The translations under genes and the position numbers were made by a program. Shown piece by piece: positions 52,601-62,330 of a stretch of DNA of 64,000 bases (position 1 is the stretch's first letter; each line of letters opens with the position of its first letter). This stretch comes from Apostichopus japonicus (taxonomy: Eukaryota; Echinodermata; Holothuroidea; Aspidochirotida; Stichopodidae), in contig NC_092561.1 in the NCBI RefSeq assembly GCF_037975245.1, positions 17,739,001 to 17,803,000 of the forward strand, in the 5' to 3' direction. The notes beneath the pieces were generated by a model. It saw only the letters and a program-made list of their open reading frames with translations. It searched no databases and was not told the DNA's origin.

Positions 52601-55600
52601 TAGTCCATAATTGGCAAGACAGTTGATCGAAGATGGGTGGGGTCTTCTGCAACTCTGGCAAAGCTGTTGTTAGATGACGGTGCAGTCAGTTCTACCTCCT
52701 TAACAAACATGCAATGGCTGCCAAACCAGCGCCGAAGGCAGCGTATTTACAGACAGAGGTAACTAATGATGATACCGTGTCCTGCACCCGTTCCCTCGCT
52801 TTATCCTTGTCAAAAAAGTCCATGAACCCGTCCTGGTGTAGAGGAAAGGAGAGGTACAGCGTTTGACACCCAAACAACTCTTTTTTAACTTGGATATTCA
52901 TCGACACACAAAATATATATCCGAACCAAATATATACAAAACAGAATGTTTTAATATTAAAGAAAAAACATACAAACAGAACAAAACAAAAAGCGGCTGA
53001 AAATTTTCGCATTTTCTAATAAGTTAATTAAAAAATCTTTAAAATAGTTTCAACTTTTTGCACCAAATTTGTTGCTTTGCTTTGAAATTCAGATATACAA
53101 GCGCCACACGTTTGTTAATGAAATGATTTTGTTGCAATGTTTCGAAAAATAGCAGTAAATGACTAAAAACATGTGCTCTTTCTCCAAATCTGTGCATCGG
53201 GCAATAGGGTGTCAAGATGACTAGAATTGTTAAGTAGTTTACTGTATGAAATACTGTAATGGAGTGGATGAAGCCAATTGTGTATAAATGTCAAGAACTA
53301 TTTCTTTGAAGTGCAATACCCTGTAAATGCTGGTACAGTTAGTTCCAAGTAAAGTCAAATTGAGTCTTATTTATTGCTTACATAAACACAACCTCTATTA
53401 TTAACTGAGTATTGCTCTGTGATTCACATTTCCAATATAATTCTGATGACCATTGGAAACAAGACCTGAAACTTGTAAATCTGGAAAGATTATCTTAAAC
53501 ATTCAGTAACTGAGGTGAAGGCTAAACACAAAACATGCCAGAGTAAAATACATTTTTCTCTGCACTTGCTTGACAATGTCCTCAATACTACCTACAGTAT
53601 AGTATCAAAATTAGTAAATAACTGATATGCAGTTTCCTTAATAATACTCACAAACCTACTGAGCATAATGAAATTGACTTCACTCTGCTATTAAACATAT
53701 TGAGGAAATTATCTAAACTAAAATTGCAATTCTATCAATACTACCAAAGCTACCTATTAAGTGATTCGGCATTTCCTCCATACTTACAAACCTAAGTATA
53801 TTTAAGTATATAATTAAATATATGCACATTAATCAGATACACCATGCTACTAAACATACTGAGTATTGCCTAAACTAAAATTGCAATTCTTACAAACCTA
53901 AAGAATTGAGGAAATACAAAATGACTTAAATGGAAGCTTTGGTAGTATTGAGAGAATTGCAATTTGACTTTAGGTAATAATACTCAGTACCTTGCAGTTC
54001 AATCAAGGACACAACACATGCCCCTGAAAGAGCTCATATACTGTACACACTTACTGAAACTTTCATAACCGAAAACAAAAGGCAAAGAAAACAACAACAA
54101 CACAGATAATTCATCATTGTAGATCTTTACAGGCCACTAAAAGACCGAAGATGGCTACTTCCAAACCCCCTCTCCCCTGGGCATATCTTTATATTATGTT
54201 GCTTGACTATAGTACATAGGAACAGGCAGAACTGTTCCACATTAAGTGGAGGGGGGGGGGGACACTTCACTCGCGATAAGATACCAAGACCTGTTTCTGT
54301 CGTTCATCCAAATCTTGTTAATTCTTTACAAGTAGTAACCAACAGGTTGCTGATGTGGTGGCTCTTGTGACTGATTGTCTGTGGCTGTAAGTTCATGTCA
54401 TATTAAGCTCTACAATGCTAGGTAGCAGGAAATTTCTGTCCAGTAGCCCAACATACTGTATAAGATGGTCAATATTTTGTCCAGCGAGATGGTTGGATAA
54501 GGTGTTCATCTTCCAGAAACAAATGTTTCTCACTATATATTGATTACAAACTAACTAGGTGGTACAGTCTGGTTGTGCACAAAGGATAATTTTAACTCTG
54601 TTAACACAGGTTTTATATGAAAAAACTTTTAAAAGTGTATAGGCCCCCTATGAAAAATTCAATGTAAAGGATTACCAAGCTGTCTGTGCTTGGGGAACAG
54701 ATGGATTTTGTTACTGAAGGGTTATTTTCTTCCTTCAAGTTACAGTGTATTAGAGTAACTATATAAACACAAAAAACATAACAAAACAAGAATATAGCAA
54801 CAACAAAAAAACCAACACCAAAAAACCACAAAGAATGTATGAAATAATGGAGAAACGAAACCAACCAAGAAGCATACAGCAAAAGGCATTTGGTTTATTT
54901 TTAAGCTTGTTTACAACCAGGATTCTATTTATAATATTTTGAAAGAATACTTTTCACAGAGAAAGAAAGAAAAGAACTATGTGTACTGGCTATATAGAAT
55001 ATATATGGCTGGTAGAATATGTAAGAGAACCCTTGGACTGCAGTTTCTGAGCTCCACGAACTGACAAAAATATCTTTGCAATTTATTGAAACACCAGAGC
55101 ATCCTCTAAGTAAACAAACTGAAGAAACAAAACTACTGATGAGGACTGAAGAATGCAATGAAACGCTTGTGCAATCCCATTTAAGCACTTCGAAAATTAA
55201 TTTGGCGACTGATTTTGCATAGATCTGCACCCCACCGTAACCCCTATAAGCAAGCATAATGACTCCAATGACATATGTTCCCCAATCTGAGCTTCTCTCA
55301 GTCAACAGTCATAACAGTTGAACAGTAGAAAACTGATTGAGAAACTACTTTGAAAAATTTATCACCATTTTAACAGCCAAGGTTTCTCTGGGCTGAAGCA
55401 GTTTGCTCTTTATAGTGTTACGAAAGGTTATGCAATTCTAAGACATGAATTGCATCGTGGTCATTGATGTTCACCGCAAAAGTATTTTGGACTGCTAATC
55501 ACCTCAAGACACAAAGTTCCGTATCATATTGTGGGTGAAGCCATCTCCAACATCCCTTGATGCCCCCCTCATCTACTCTAGCTCTCATTTAACAGTATAC

Positions 55601-58600
55601 ATCCTCTAACCTACTGACGACGCTGTACTTACCCACTGATCATGTTCCTGCATCCAGATATTAAGGTTACCATCCAGGTACCTCTCCGTCCACCCTATGA
55701 CACTAGGTACCATGTTCTCCATATCATGTGTTGCACAGTGGAGTGCCAGCCTACCACTAAAGGCGATGAGTGCAGCGATTCGTCCCCATGACACACCTAC
55801 AAAGGAATAACACAAGAAATATAGGAGTATGGAGACTTATTTCTTCCTTTCAATGAACTCATTGATTGCTGGAATCGTAAGGACTACATCCGAAAGAAAA
55901 ATTCTGATCGAAAAACGCGTGTAGGCATTTAAAATGGTAGAATGAGAAGGAGGGGCAATGACCGGGGGGCTGGTCATGGAGGGGCACAGTGTTAAAGGGT
56001 TAAACCATGGACATAATATGCGCGGTAGAATGGGTGTAGAATGGGTGCTAAGGTTGTGAGGAGACAGGTAAGCGAGGAGCAATGTAAATTCCTGGAATGC
56101 ACACAGAAAGAAATTTCATTCACAAAGATTCAAATCACTTGAGGCACAAAGTTCCAAACCAACGTTTATGGGTATTGTATGCCACGGCAAAAACTGAACG
56201 ACATGGATTGCCGAGACAACTGGTACCAACATAAACAATCCCATATATGATCATTTGGTCACCTTTCACTCCATGTTACTATACGTATCTCCCCATCACT
56301 TGGAAACTCCCCTCTCCATGACCACTTCCAACAATGTGGTCAATTCCACTGCAAAATTTGCAACAGCTTTGATCTTTTTGGTTTTCCACCAACAGAACAG
56401 ATGTTGTTTTCAAAGGTCAACCACCAGTTTTTAACTGTCCACTTGCATAACTGCTGACTGGAGAAAGTGTTTTCCCATATTCATATCATGAACTAAACCA
56501 GCTAATTGGCCACTTGAACTTCCAAATTGTGATGGACGTTTACAGGGTAACTGAGGAGTGAAGTAAATCAAACATTTTACTGCAAGCCATGACAGATAGC
56601 TAGATCGTAGACAATTTTTGCAACGGAACATGAATGATGTTTTCTTAGAGAGCTCCCTCTATCCGGGCTATATAAATTTCCATACCACAGGCAAACCTCA
56701 CTAAAGATATATTTTTAACAGCCATCTCCACATTACTCTGGTTCGTCGTGAAAGCAATTTAATCCATATATACCCTGCAGACCTCGGAAAATGTTCTCGA
56801 CAGGATCTTAGAATGAGTCAAGTTGTAGTTGCTTGTCAAACAGTAAAATGACTCCTCTTACGTTTGCAGTACTGCATAATGTATAAATCAAACTTTTCAC
56901 ATAGGAAATTATTATTACTACTAAAAAGTTACATCCTCATGAAATTGTGAATACAGAGCCAATTACCATCGAAGCAATCGTCCCGAACGACGGTATCACA
57001 TTGCACGGATTAATCAACAAGATCACAATAGGGAACTCAAGCTTTTGAGCAACATCTTCCATTCATCGGGTTATATTATTTTCTTCAAATGGTTTTGAAA
57101 CAACTTCCTGCTGAAAATTGCACCGCAGTGATGTGGAGAAGGAAGTATATTCGTCTCTCTCAGCATCTGACCAAGATCCTTCTTGACATTTGAAAGTAAC
57201 AAAGTCCATCTCAATTTTTTTTTTGTCTGTAAACATATATTTCTTACCTTGATGGCCATTTTGTTGGTCTCTGAATAATTCATCGGCAAGGTCCTTGAAC
57301 TGGGCGTAGGCAGTAGTAGCATTAACATTCAGCTGGTCACACACTCGTGCGAAAAAGTCAGGGTTCTTAGTCTCTATTTGGGTACCTGCAGTGCCACATG
57401 AGATAGGAAGGAAAAAACTGAAGTTTTTGAAAGTATGTTTGGTACGGGAGCTGGGTTGGGTGACTTAGAAGAACTGCATTAAATTATTATCTGGACCTGT
57501 ATTTAACAAAAAAATTCTGTGGTTCTGCAGTTTGATTTTCTTCTCAGCCATAATTGGATCTGTTTTTCCTTGAGGTTATTTAATACGCGTTTGCAAATAA
57601 TGATCAGCTCAAGTTGAATTTCTGATGATAGGACGGTTTGTTGGATCAAAACAAAATAAAGCATGCGTGCAATTAATAAATCAAATAAAAACAACAGCTG
57701 AGTGTAGAAGAAGAAGCCCTTAATTCCTTGACAAGTTTTCAGTAATCACTAGCAAAAAACAGTCTTTGGTCTCTACAGGTTGCAGACTACCACTGGCTGT
57801 TGAACTGGGTCACAAAAACTATCATGATTACAATTACTACTGTACTTACCACCTGTGCATGCTACCTATCAACAACCTGACTTTATCTATTAAGCAGCTT
57901 ATCAATCAATTTTTTGGACTACATGATCTATACTTTACTATCTGCATAGACCAGTTATTCTTCAGTTATCAAGCAAGGCTTTTGAGGTCCAAAAAGTAAA
58001 AATGCACAAATTTTCCAAAACTGAGTATATGCATAACTTCATCCTTGGTTGCGATTGATGTATAAATAAAAATAATACATAAATATCGAGACAGTTTTCT
58101 AAAACAATAATAACATGAAACTCAGCCTGAAAGAACAAAAGAAACTTTTTTTGTTGGGGACTCATCACAATTGGAGGTCGAAAGATTATGCTCAAGTCGT
58201 ACTGTTCTAAAGTGCTGAAATACTTGTAACTACAAAACTTGTCAAATAGATCACCTATTTCTCGTATTCTAGCTGCTACGGCATTCACTGGATCGTCTCT
58301 TACGTGGTCATAATTTGGTAGTGGTACCTCCTTGCGGATTCTATAGATGCAATAGTCTTCCATATAATCCCTGGTGGTTAGACCTTCATTCATCTGCAAA
58401 AAAAAAACAACACAAAAATAAAGTTTCAAAACGGAAGGTCACGACAAAGAATGTTGACTTCAAAATCCTCCTCCTACTCAATACCCCACCCCTTCCTCTG
58501 GCCCATGCACCTTCTCCCACATCACTCACCCCCTCCATTGCCACCCTCTCCCATCCAGGCTGCAAGTCCCCATCTCGAGAAATATCTGTATAAGTATCCA

Positions 58601-58601
58601 T
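37468..58601 (-). CDS. BCL-2 family multi-domain apoptosis regulator (BAX/BAK-like), with two candidate terminal exons
   Basis: A complete or nearly complete BCL-2 homologue read from right to left. Exons: 58530-58601 (tentative start), 58234-58393 (BH4-like region and BH3), 57248-57385, 55633-55796 (BH1 and BH2), then either 52692-52832 or 37468-37611 (tail anchor). Phases agree at every junction. The product is 224 or 225 residues, in the size range of BAK (211) and BAX (192). Motifs: IREIGDLFDKF (BH3), VSWGRIAALIAF (BH1), IGWTERYLDGNLNIWMQEHD (BH2), and a hydrophobic C-terminal helix ending in basic residues. Such proteins act at the mitochondrial outer membrane, where BAX/BAK permeabilise it and BCL-2-like members block this. 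NATTAYAQF and GRLALH resemble BAK, and W-D-G after BH2 resembles BAX. An effector role is favoured, but an anti-apoptotic role is not excluded. Confidence 0.85.
37612..43235. other. Long intron of BCL-2-like gene, left part; no gene seen
   Basis: Between the two terminal exons. AT-rich, with many short frames lacking motifs or paired splice sites. An 11-bp-arm hairpin (CAGGGAGAAAA inverted) lies at 42775-42808. Confidence 0.5.
43236..43269. repeat. Perfect 15-bp-stem hairpin
   Basis: CCAGCATCCTGAACA, loop TAAT, then TGTTCAGGATGCTGG: 15 paired bases with a 4-nt loop and no mismatch. It lies in the long intron. It is followed by a 77-codon plus-strand frame that is not otherwise supported. Confidence 0.85.
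44829..44917. repeat. Solo relic of the 92-bp repeat
   Basis: GGACTGTTCATACTGACAGTA, then GGAAGCCTGACATG, then ACAGTATAGAGTGGTATTAG, match the order and spacing of the 92-bp unit arrayed at 5062-6130, with several substitutions. It is a single diverged monomer about 39 kb from the array. Confidence 0.8.
46862..47080. repeat. Tandem duplication of about 110 bp
   Basis: Two copies of a segment containing GGTACATGGTGATT, ATATTTCCA, ATCAGTC, ATGACAGCTTTA and CAGTACTATCAGCTACCT-like sequence, starting at about 46865 and 46975. Confidence 0.8.
47160..47275. repeat. CCTCAACCT pyrimidine-rich low-complexity tract
   Basis: Repeated CTACCTCAACCTCC and CCAAAGTCTAC units. No coding support. Confidence 0.7.
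47985..49925. repeat. 87-bp minisatellite of about 22 copies
   Basis: The unit alternates two related half-units of about 43 bp: CTCTTGTATCAGTTGATTCT... and GTCATTTGATTCTACCCTTG..., each ending in a GGTCCAC-type motif. Since 87 is 29 codons, plus-strand frames stay open through several units (48361-48588, 48795-49196, 49277-49543) with repeats of the form YQLILFLYQVHNYSM. These frames run antisense inside an intron and lack any other gene signal. Edge copies are more diverged. Confidence 0.95.
49926..52691. other. Intron or 3' UTR next to the proximal terminal exon; no gene seen
   Basis: If the 52.7 kb exon is used, the transcript's 3' UTR lies here. A minus-strand AATAAA-type signal is at about 50053. 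No protein-like exon was recognised. Confidence 0.45.
52692..52832 (-). CDS. Proximal terminal exon: tail anchor version 1
   Basis: Acceptor TTTCCTCTACACCAG, phase 0, 46 codons and TAG. It encodes DGFMDFFDKDKARERV, completing BH2 (W-D-G-F as in BAX W-D-G-L), then a hydrophilic stretch. It ends with a short hydrophobic helix (KYAAFGAGLAAIACLL) and RR. A moderately hydrophobic helix with flanking basic residues is the usual mitochondrial outer-membrane tail anchor. It is 2.8 kb downstream of the BH1/BH2 exon. Confidence 0.87.
   Translation of the reverse strand, partial: DGFMDFFDKDKARERVQDTVSSLVTSVCKYAAFGAGLAAIACLLRR
52833..55632. other. BCL-2-like intron before proximal terminal exon
   Basis: A 2.8-kb intron. 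It contains GATTGAG/TACCTA-rich AT sequence, a G10 run at about 54251 and A-rich stretches. No other exon is supported (see rejected items for a BH1-like frame). Confidence 0.6.
55633..55796 (-). CDS. BCL-2-like exon: BH1 and most of BH2
   Basis: A 164-nt exon with acceptor CCTTTGTAG and strong donor TGG|GTAAGT. It encodes VSWGRIAALIAFSGRLALH, where WGR is the BH1 hallmark that binds BH3 helices through the arginine. It then runs to IGWTERYLDGNLNIWMQEHD and ends QW, the first half of BH2. The intron after the BH2 tryptophan is the characteristic conserved intron position of animal BCL-2 family genes. Phase 0 at the 3' end allows joining to either terminal exon. Confidence 0.92.
55935..56095 (+). 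mobile_element. Solo DIRS-type terminus in BCL-2-like intron
   Basis: The segment contains GGGGCACAGTGTTA, a CGCGGTAGAATG motif and GGTGCTAAGGTTGTGAGGAG, then ACAGGTAAGCGAGGAGC. It matches in order the reverse complement of 60235-60330, and its end matches exactly the reverse complement of 60880-60916. It is therefore a stand-alone end of the retroelement family found at 60.2-62.3 kb. Confidence 0.75.
57248..57385 (-). CDS. BCL-2-like exon: helices between BH3 and BH1
   Basis: A 138-nt exon with acceptor CACTGCAG and donor AAG|GTAAGAA, phase 1 in and phase 1 out. It encodes NPDFFARVCDQLN, NATTAYAQFKDLADELF and RDQQNGHQ. The A-Y-x-x-F-x-x-x-A-x-x-LF pattern matches the BAK segment preceding BH1 (ENAYEYFTKIATSLF). 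QQNGHQ is extra relative to the usual ELFxxG-NWGR spacing. Confidence 0.87.
58234..58393 (-). CDS. BCL-2-like exon: BH4-like helix and BH3
   Basis: The acceptor is a long T tract plus GCAG (AG at 58395-58394). The exon opens with ATG and encodes TTRDYMEDYCIYRIRKEV, a BH4-like first helix comparable to EVFRSYVFYRH of BAK, then a linker. It then encodes AARIREIGDLFDKF, with the BH3 pattern L/I-x-x-x-G-D-x-F including the invariant Gly-Asp. The full-length donor at 58233 is TTTT|GTAGTT, weak. A better-looking donor, AATAG|GTGATC, lies 21 nt upstream (exon end 58255) in the same phase and would remove DLFDKFC. Confidence 0.85.
58530..58601 (-). CDS. Candidate first coding exon of BCL-2-like gene
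   Basis: Starts ATG at 58601 and encodes 24 codons (MDTYTDISRDGDLQPGWERV, then AMEG). It ends at a GTGAGT donor (58529-58524) in phase 0, which matches the phase of the next exon. The implied intron is 136 bp with a T-rich tract and TTTTTTTTTGCAG at its end. No domain is recognisable, as expected for the variable N-terminus of BAK-type proteins. The alternative is translation from the ATG that opens the next exon, giving about 200 residues. Confidence 0.4.
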
Positions 58602-58689
58602 TAATGGTGATGATGATTACACTGCTGTAGGTTAAGGCTAATATCTCAAAATTGTTACAGCTACAGACTTAAGTAACAGTACCATAGCT

Positions 58690-59525
58690 TCATTGACAGA
58701 TACAATACAATGGTAAAGTTGTCCATAAGAAGCTACATAGTTAACTGTAAGAGATCGCTTCTTTGACAGATACAATTTACAACAGTAAAGCTGTCCATAA
58801 GAAGCTACATAGTTAACAGTAAGAGATCGCTACATTGACAGATACAATTTACAATGTTAAAGTTGTCCATAAGAAGCTACATAGTTAACAGTAAGAGATC
58901 GCTACATTGACAGATACAATTTACAATGGTAAAGTTGTCCATAAGAAGCTACATGTTAACTGTAAGAGATCGCTATATTGACAGATACAATTTACAATGG
59001 TAAAGTTGTCCATAAGAAGCTACATGTTAACTGTAAGAGATCGCTACATTGACAGATACAATTTACAATGGTAAAGTTGTCCATAAGAAGCTACATAGTT
59101 AACAGTAAGAGATCGCTACATTGACAGATACAATTTACAATGGTAAAGTTGTCCATAAGAAGCTACATAGTTAACAGTAAGAGATCGCTACATTGACAGA
59201 TACAATTTACAATGGTAAAGTTGTCCATAAGAAGCTACATAGTTAACAGTAAGAGATCGCTATATTGACAGATACAATTTACAATGGTAAAGTTGTCCAT
59301 AAGAAGCTACATAGTTAACAGTAAGAGATCGCTATATTGACAGATACAATTTACAATGGTAAAGTTGTCCATAAGAAGCTACATAGTTAACAGTAAGAGA
59401 TCGCTACATTGACAGATACAATTTACAATGGTAAAGTTGTCCATAAGAAGCTACTGTACATATAGTTAACAGTTAGAGACCGTTTCTTTGATAGATATAA
59501 TACCGTGATATCGTTGTCCATAAGA
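58690..59525. repeat. 72-bp minisatellite of about 11.5 copies
   Basis: The unit is AAAGTTGTCCATAAGAAGCT followed by ACATAGTTAACAGTAAGAGATCGCTACATTGACAGATACAATTTACAATGGT-type sequence. Copies are nearly identical in the middle and vary at the edges (a few lack AG in CATAGTTAAC). It lies just upstream of the presumed start of the BCL-2-like gene. Confidence 0.95.
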
Positions 59526-60190
59526 TGAGAAGGTTCACTATGTCAACATCGCGAGACTTGAACATCTTTATAGCGCTTATATCTTAAGATATCAAGAAAT
59601 GACACGACCATACGGCCTCTCCAAGAGCAGATGTCAGAAACCTTGTAGCTTGATACCGTTAATTTGTCATATCATCCTCTAGATACTGTAGACCTAGAAC
59701 CAGTTCAGTGATTACTAAAAGCAACTCAACAGTCTGTGTCACATCTACGTATGATGTCATATCACAAACATTGGAACATTGGAATCAACGCGTAGTGGTC
59801 AATACCAGTTAAGGTCACACACACAAGCCATAGAAGTTCGGAAACAGAACGTACCAGTTTGGCTACATACAGTACATCAGGAGTGCAACAGGGATGTACG
59901 TTAGGTCATGGGGGGTATAACTAAACATGTCATGTGTGCTCTATGAATCTATACTAGTAACTAAGTATTAGCTTTCAATATCCCAGTGATGGATCTCTGG
60001 TTACACTAGTAGTTCTGGAAACCATTAGTAACATGAATGTCTGGATCAGAATAAAGCCCAGTACTGAACAGTTTTGAACTGCGCTAGATACTTTGACTCA
60101 CTGACTGAAAAGTACAAAAAACATAATAATAATGGGAAATAAAATAACTAGATTTCACTGACTGAAAAAAAAAAAAAAAAAAAAAAAAAA
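59526..60190. other. No gene recognised
   Basis: Unique-looking sequence with a poly-A run of about 25 at 60166-60190 immediately left of the DIRS-like element. It could include the promoter or 5' UTR of the minus-strand BCL-2-like gene, but no core promoter motif can be fixed. Confidence 0.4.
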
Positions 60191-60197
60191 TAACATA

Positions 60198-60869
60198 AAT
60201 TCCAAAACTTACTGGTTTGGATATTTACGAGTGACGAGCTTACCTGTCTCCTCACAACCTTAGCACCTCATTCTACCGTGCCTATAAAGTCCTGGTAAAA
60301 TAATAACACTGTGCGCCCTCTATGACCGAACCCCCCCCTCGGTCACTCCTCACTACTCATGAGACCACTCCTTAAAAGTGGCCTCACGGTCACCGAAATA
60401 GGGGTGGCCAGAATCCTCTGGCCACCCCCAAGGACTCCCGTCGACTAAACTTCTCAAAGGTGAGCCCTTAACAAAAGGCACTGATGCCTTCCTAGCAGGG
60501 AGAGTGTAATCCTCCCCGCCGCAGCGGGTAAGGGGGGGGACACTCTCCTGAGCCCTGCAGGCGAAACTACCCCTTTTTCCTAACAAGGAGCCTCATCCTG
60601 TAAAGGCCCAACACTTGCTAACCCTAAGACAACTTAGGTGAGTACGCATATGAAAAACACAGGGTGCAAAGTTACCCTCACCGATAGACCTGGCCGGTGA
60701 CTCTTAGTAGTTGTTGGCTCTGTCTATCTGGTGTTGTGCTTGGAGTCGTGAGCCTAGTCGAACGACTGCTCCCCCGTCCGGCTGTGTCCCACCCCCTCGG
60801 GGGAGGGAGGCGGGAATGGAGACAGGTAAGCTCGTCACTCGTAAATATCCAAACCAGTAAGTTTTGGAA
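60198..60869. repeat. Inverted repeats of about 50 bp flanking 570 bp at the DIRS left end
   Basis: TTCCAAAACTTACTGGTTTG at 60199 onward, continuing through GATATTTACGAGTGACGAGC to TTACCTGTCTCC (about 60250), is inverted almost perfectly at 60817-60869. The enclosed DNA is GC-rich and contains a perfect 11-bp-arm hairpin (GGGGTGGCCAG, loop AATCCT, CTGGCCACCCC; 60401-60428). Confidence 0.9.
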
Positions 60870-60959
60870 TATTTACTTCGCTCCTCGCTTACCTGTCTCC
60901 TCACAACCTTAGCACCGAGTGGCACTGCCCGATGGTGGGAGGCCCGAGGGGTGGGACCA

Positions 60960-61874
60960 AGTACCAACCGGACCTCGCATCGCCGAGCTACCAAAAGCTG
61001 CCTCGGCGTGTAGAGTGTCAGGTAAGTAACAGACGACGAACGTAGTTGGTGTTTTCCACGCTGCCACCTTGAGGATGTCCTGTATCGGGATACCGGCAGA
61101 GAGCTGTGGAAGCCGAGGCCCCACTGATGTTGTGATCTCTTGGCCGGGTATCCCCCCATCGTGAACGGGTGGATCATCTCTACTAGCCATCGGGATAGGG
61201 TATCCTTGGCGGCTGCTGTTTAAGGTGGTCGTGGCAGGATGAAAAGGGAGGTTGTTTGTCTCAACTTCTCTGTCCTGTTCAAGTACCACTTCAGTGCCCT
61301 GACTGGGCACCATCGCTTGTCCTCAGCCACTGATGAAAGGGTTTTGATTTCCGGAAAGAAAATGTCCCCGGGCAAGAAAGTCAAGGCCCGGTTCTTGGCA
61401 ATAAGGGACGGGTCTGGAACCGTCCTCGCCCCATGGCCCTCGAATCTGATGTGGTTCTGTTTGGTTGTTAGGGCTTGAAGGTAACTCCTTCACGCTGACG
61501 CTACCGCAATGACGAAGAGTGTTTTCTTTGTAAGAGCAGCCAGGGGAGCGTTCCCCGTTGATTCGTACAGCGGCCCTGCCAGGGCATGCAGCACTGCTGA
61601 GAGCCCCGCAGAGGGGGCTAACTGTCTGACTCGTGGACGGCGATTAGCCATGCCTTTGGTGAGCTGGTCAATGTCTGGGCTAATGCCCAGCGTGGAGCCG
61701 TCTGGAAAACCAGACGTCCCCGTCTGGGGCCTGCGTGTGGGACCTGCGGCCTGGGACCCGGGGTCCGGAGGGAGCCACTAGGATGAATTTACCCTTGGAG
61801 CTGCGAATCTTCCTCAGTATCTGGCTGATCCTGCCAAAGGGGGGGGGAGAATTTAAACCTCTGGTCCGTCTCAA
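60960..61874 (-). pseudogene. DIRS-like tyrosine recombinase, degenerate
   Basis: Minus-strand blocks in order: a proline-rich entry with RISQILRKIRSSKGKFILVA (about 61830), LSAVLHALAGPLYESTGNAP, ALTKKTLFVIAVASA followed by a stop, NHIRFEGHGARTVPDPSLIA, LPGDIFFPEIKTLSSVAEDK, and RWCPVRALKWYL (about 61300). After a TAA near 61210 and frame changes come TLSRWLVEMIHPF and GIPIQDILKVAAWKTPTTFV. The last corresponds to the C-terminal recombinase helix before the catalytic tyrosine. The stops and shifts rule out activity. Confidence 0.8.
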
Positions 61875-61893
61875 GGCAGGGACCTGGCGCTAT

Positions 61894-62330
61894 GTGGAAG
61901 GCTGCAGGTGGGACCGCCTGTTACAAAAGATGGGCAGCCCATTGTTGCCCTTTGTCGTAAGCAGGTCTATCAGAGGTATGCCGAACATGTGGAAAAACCT
62001 ACCGCATATTCCTTGCGAAGGGTTCACTTGTCGGGGTCGAGTTGTCCCCTGGGCAGAGCATCGGCCCTCACACTCTCCTTTCTGGCTATATGGGAGACCC
62101 ATAGGGCCGTGCCAGATTCTGCAGCTGTGGTGAGGGTCTCCCATGCCAGACGGCACAGTCCCTCTGCCCTGGTGCCACCCTGTCTATTGATGTAGCTACT
62201 GTACAGTATGCCACCACCATCGTGTTGTCTGAGGGGATGGTGATCAAAGTGCCCTGTACTTGGGCTTGGGAGGGCTCCAGAGAGCCCCAACCCCACAGTC
62301 CTGAGAGCGAGGCGGAAGTACATGAAACCT
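61894..62330 (-). pseudogene. DIRS-like RNase H and polymerase tail, frameshifted
   Basis: One frame reads ITIPSDNTMVVAY, then after a small insertion the next reads YINRQGGTRAEGLCRLAWET, then HIARKESVRADALPRGQLD. A further shift gives FGIPLIDLLTTKGNNGLPIF. The sequence SDNT-x-V-x-AYINRQGGT, ADAL-SRG, and FG-x-P-x-IDL-x-x-T-x-x-N-x-x-LP-x-FC is the recognised RNase H and tail signature of DIRS elements. At least two frameshifts separate the blocks. Confidence 0.8.

Noticed and set aside
54925-55305. Minus-strand frame starting ERSSDWGTYVIGVIML, which recalls a BH1 motif near the real BH1 exon
   Set aside because: WG is present, but the BH1 arginine and the following BH2 pattern are missing, and no phase-matched acceptor/donor pair is clear. 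Treated as chance, though a very old exon duplicate cannot be ruled out.
58690-59525. CRISPR array
   Set aside because: The 72-bp repeats are contiguous with no unique spacers and the window is eukaryotic; it is a minisatellite.
60353-60586. Minus-strand 77-codon frame within the DIRS inverted-repeat segment
   Set aside because: GC-rich non-coding terminal region of the element; no recognisable domain.
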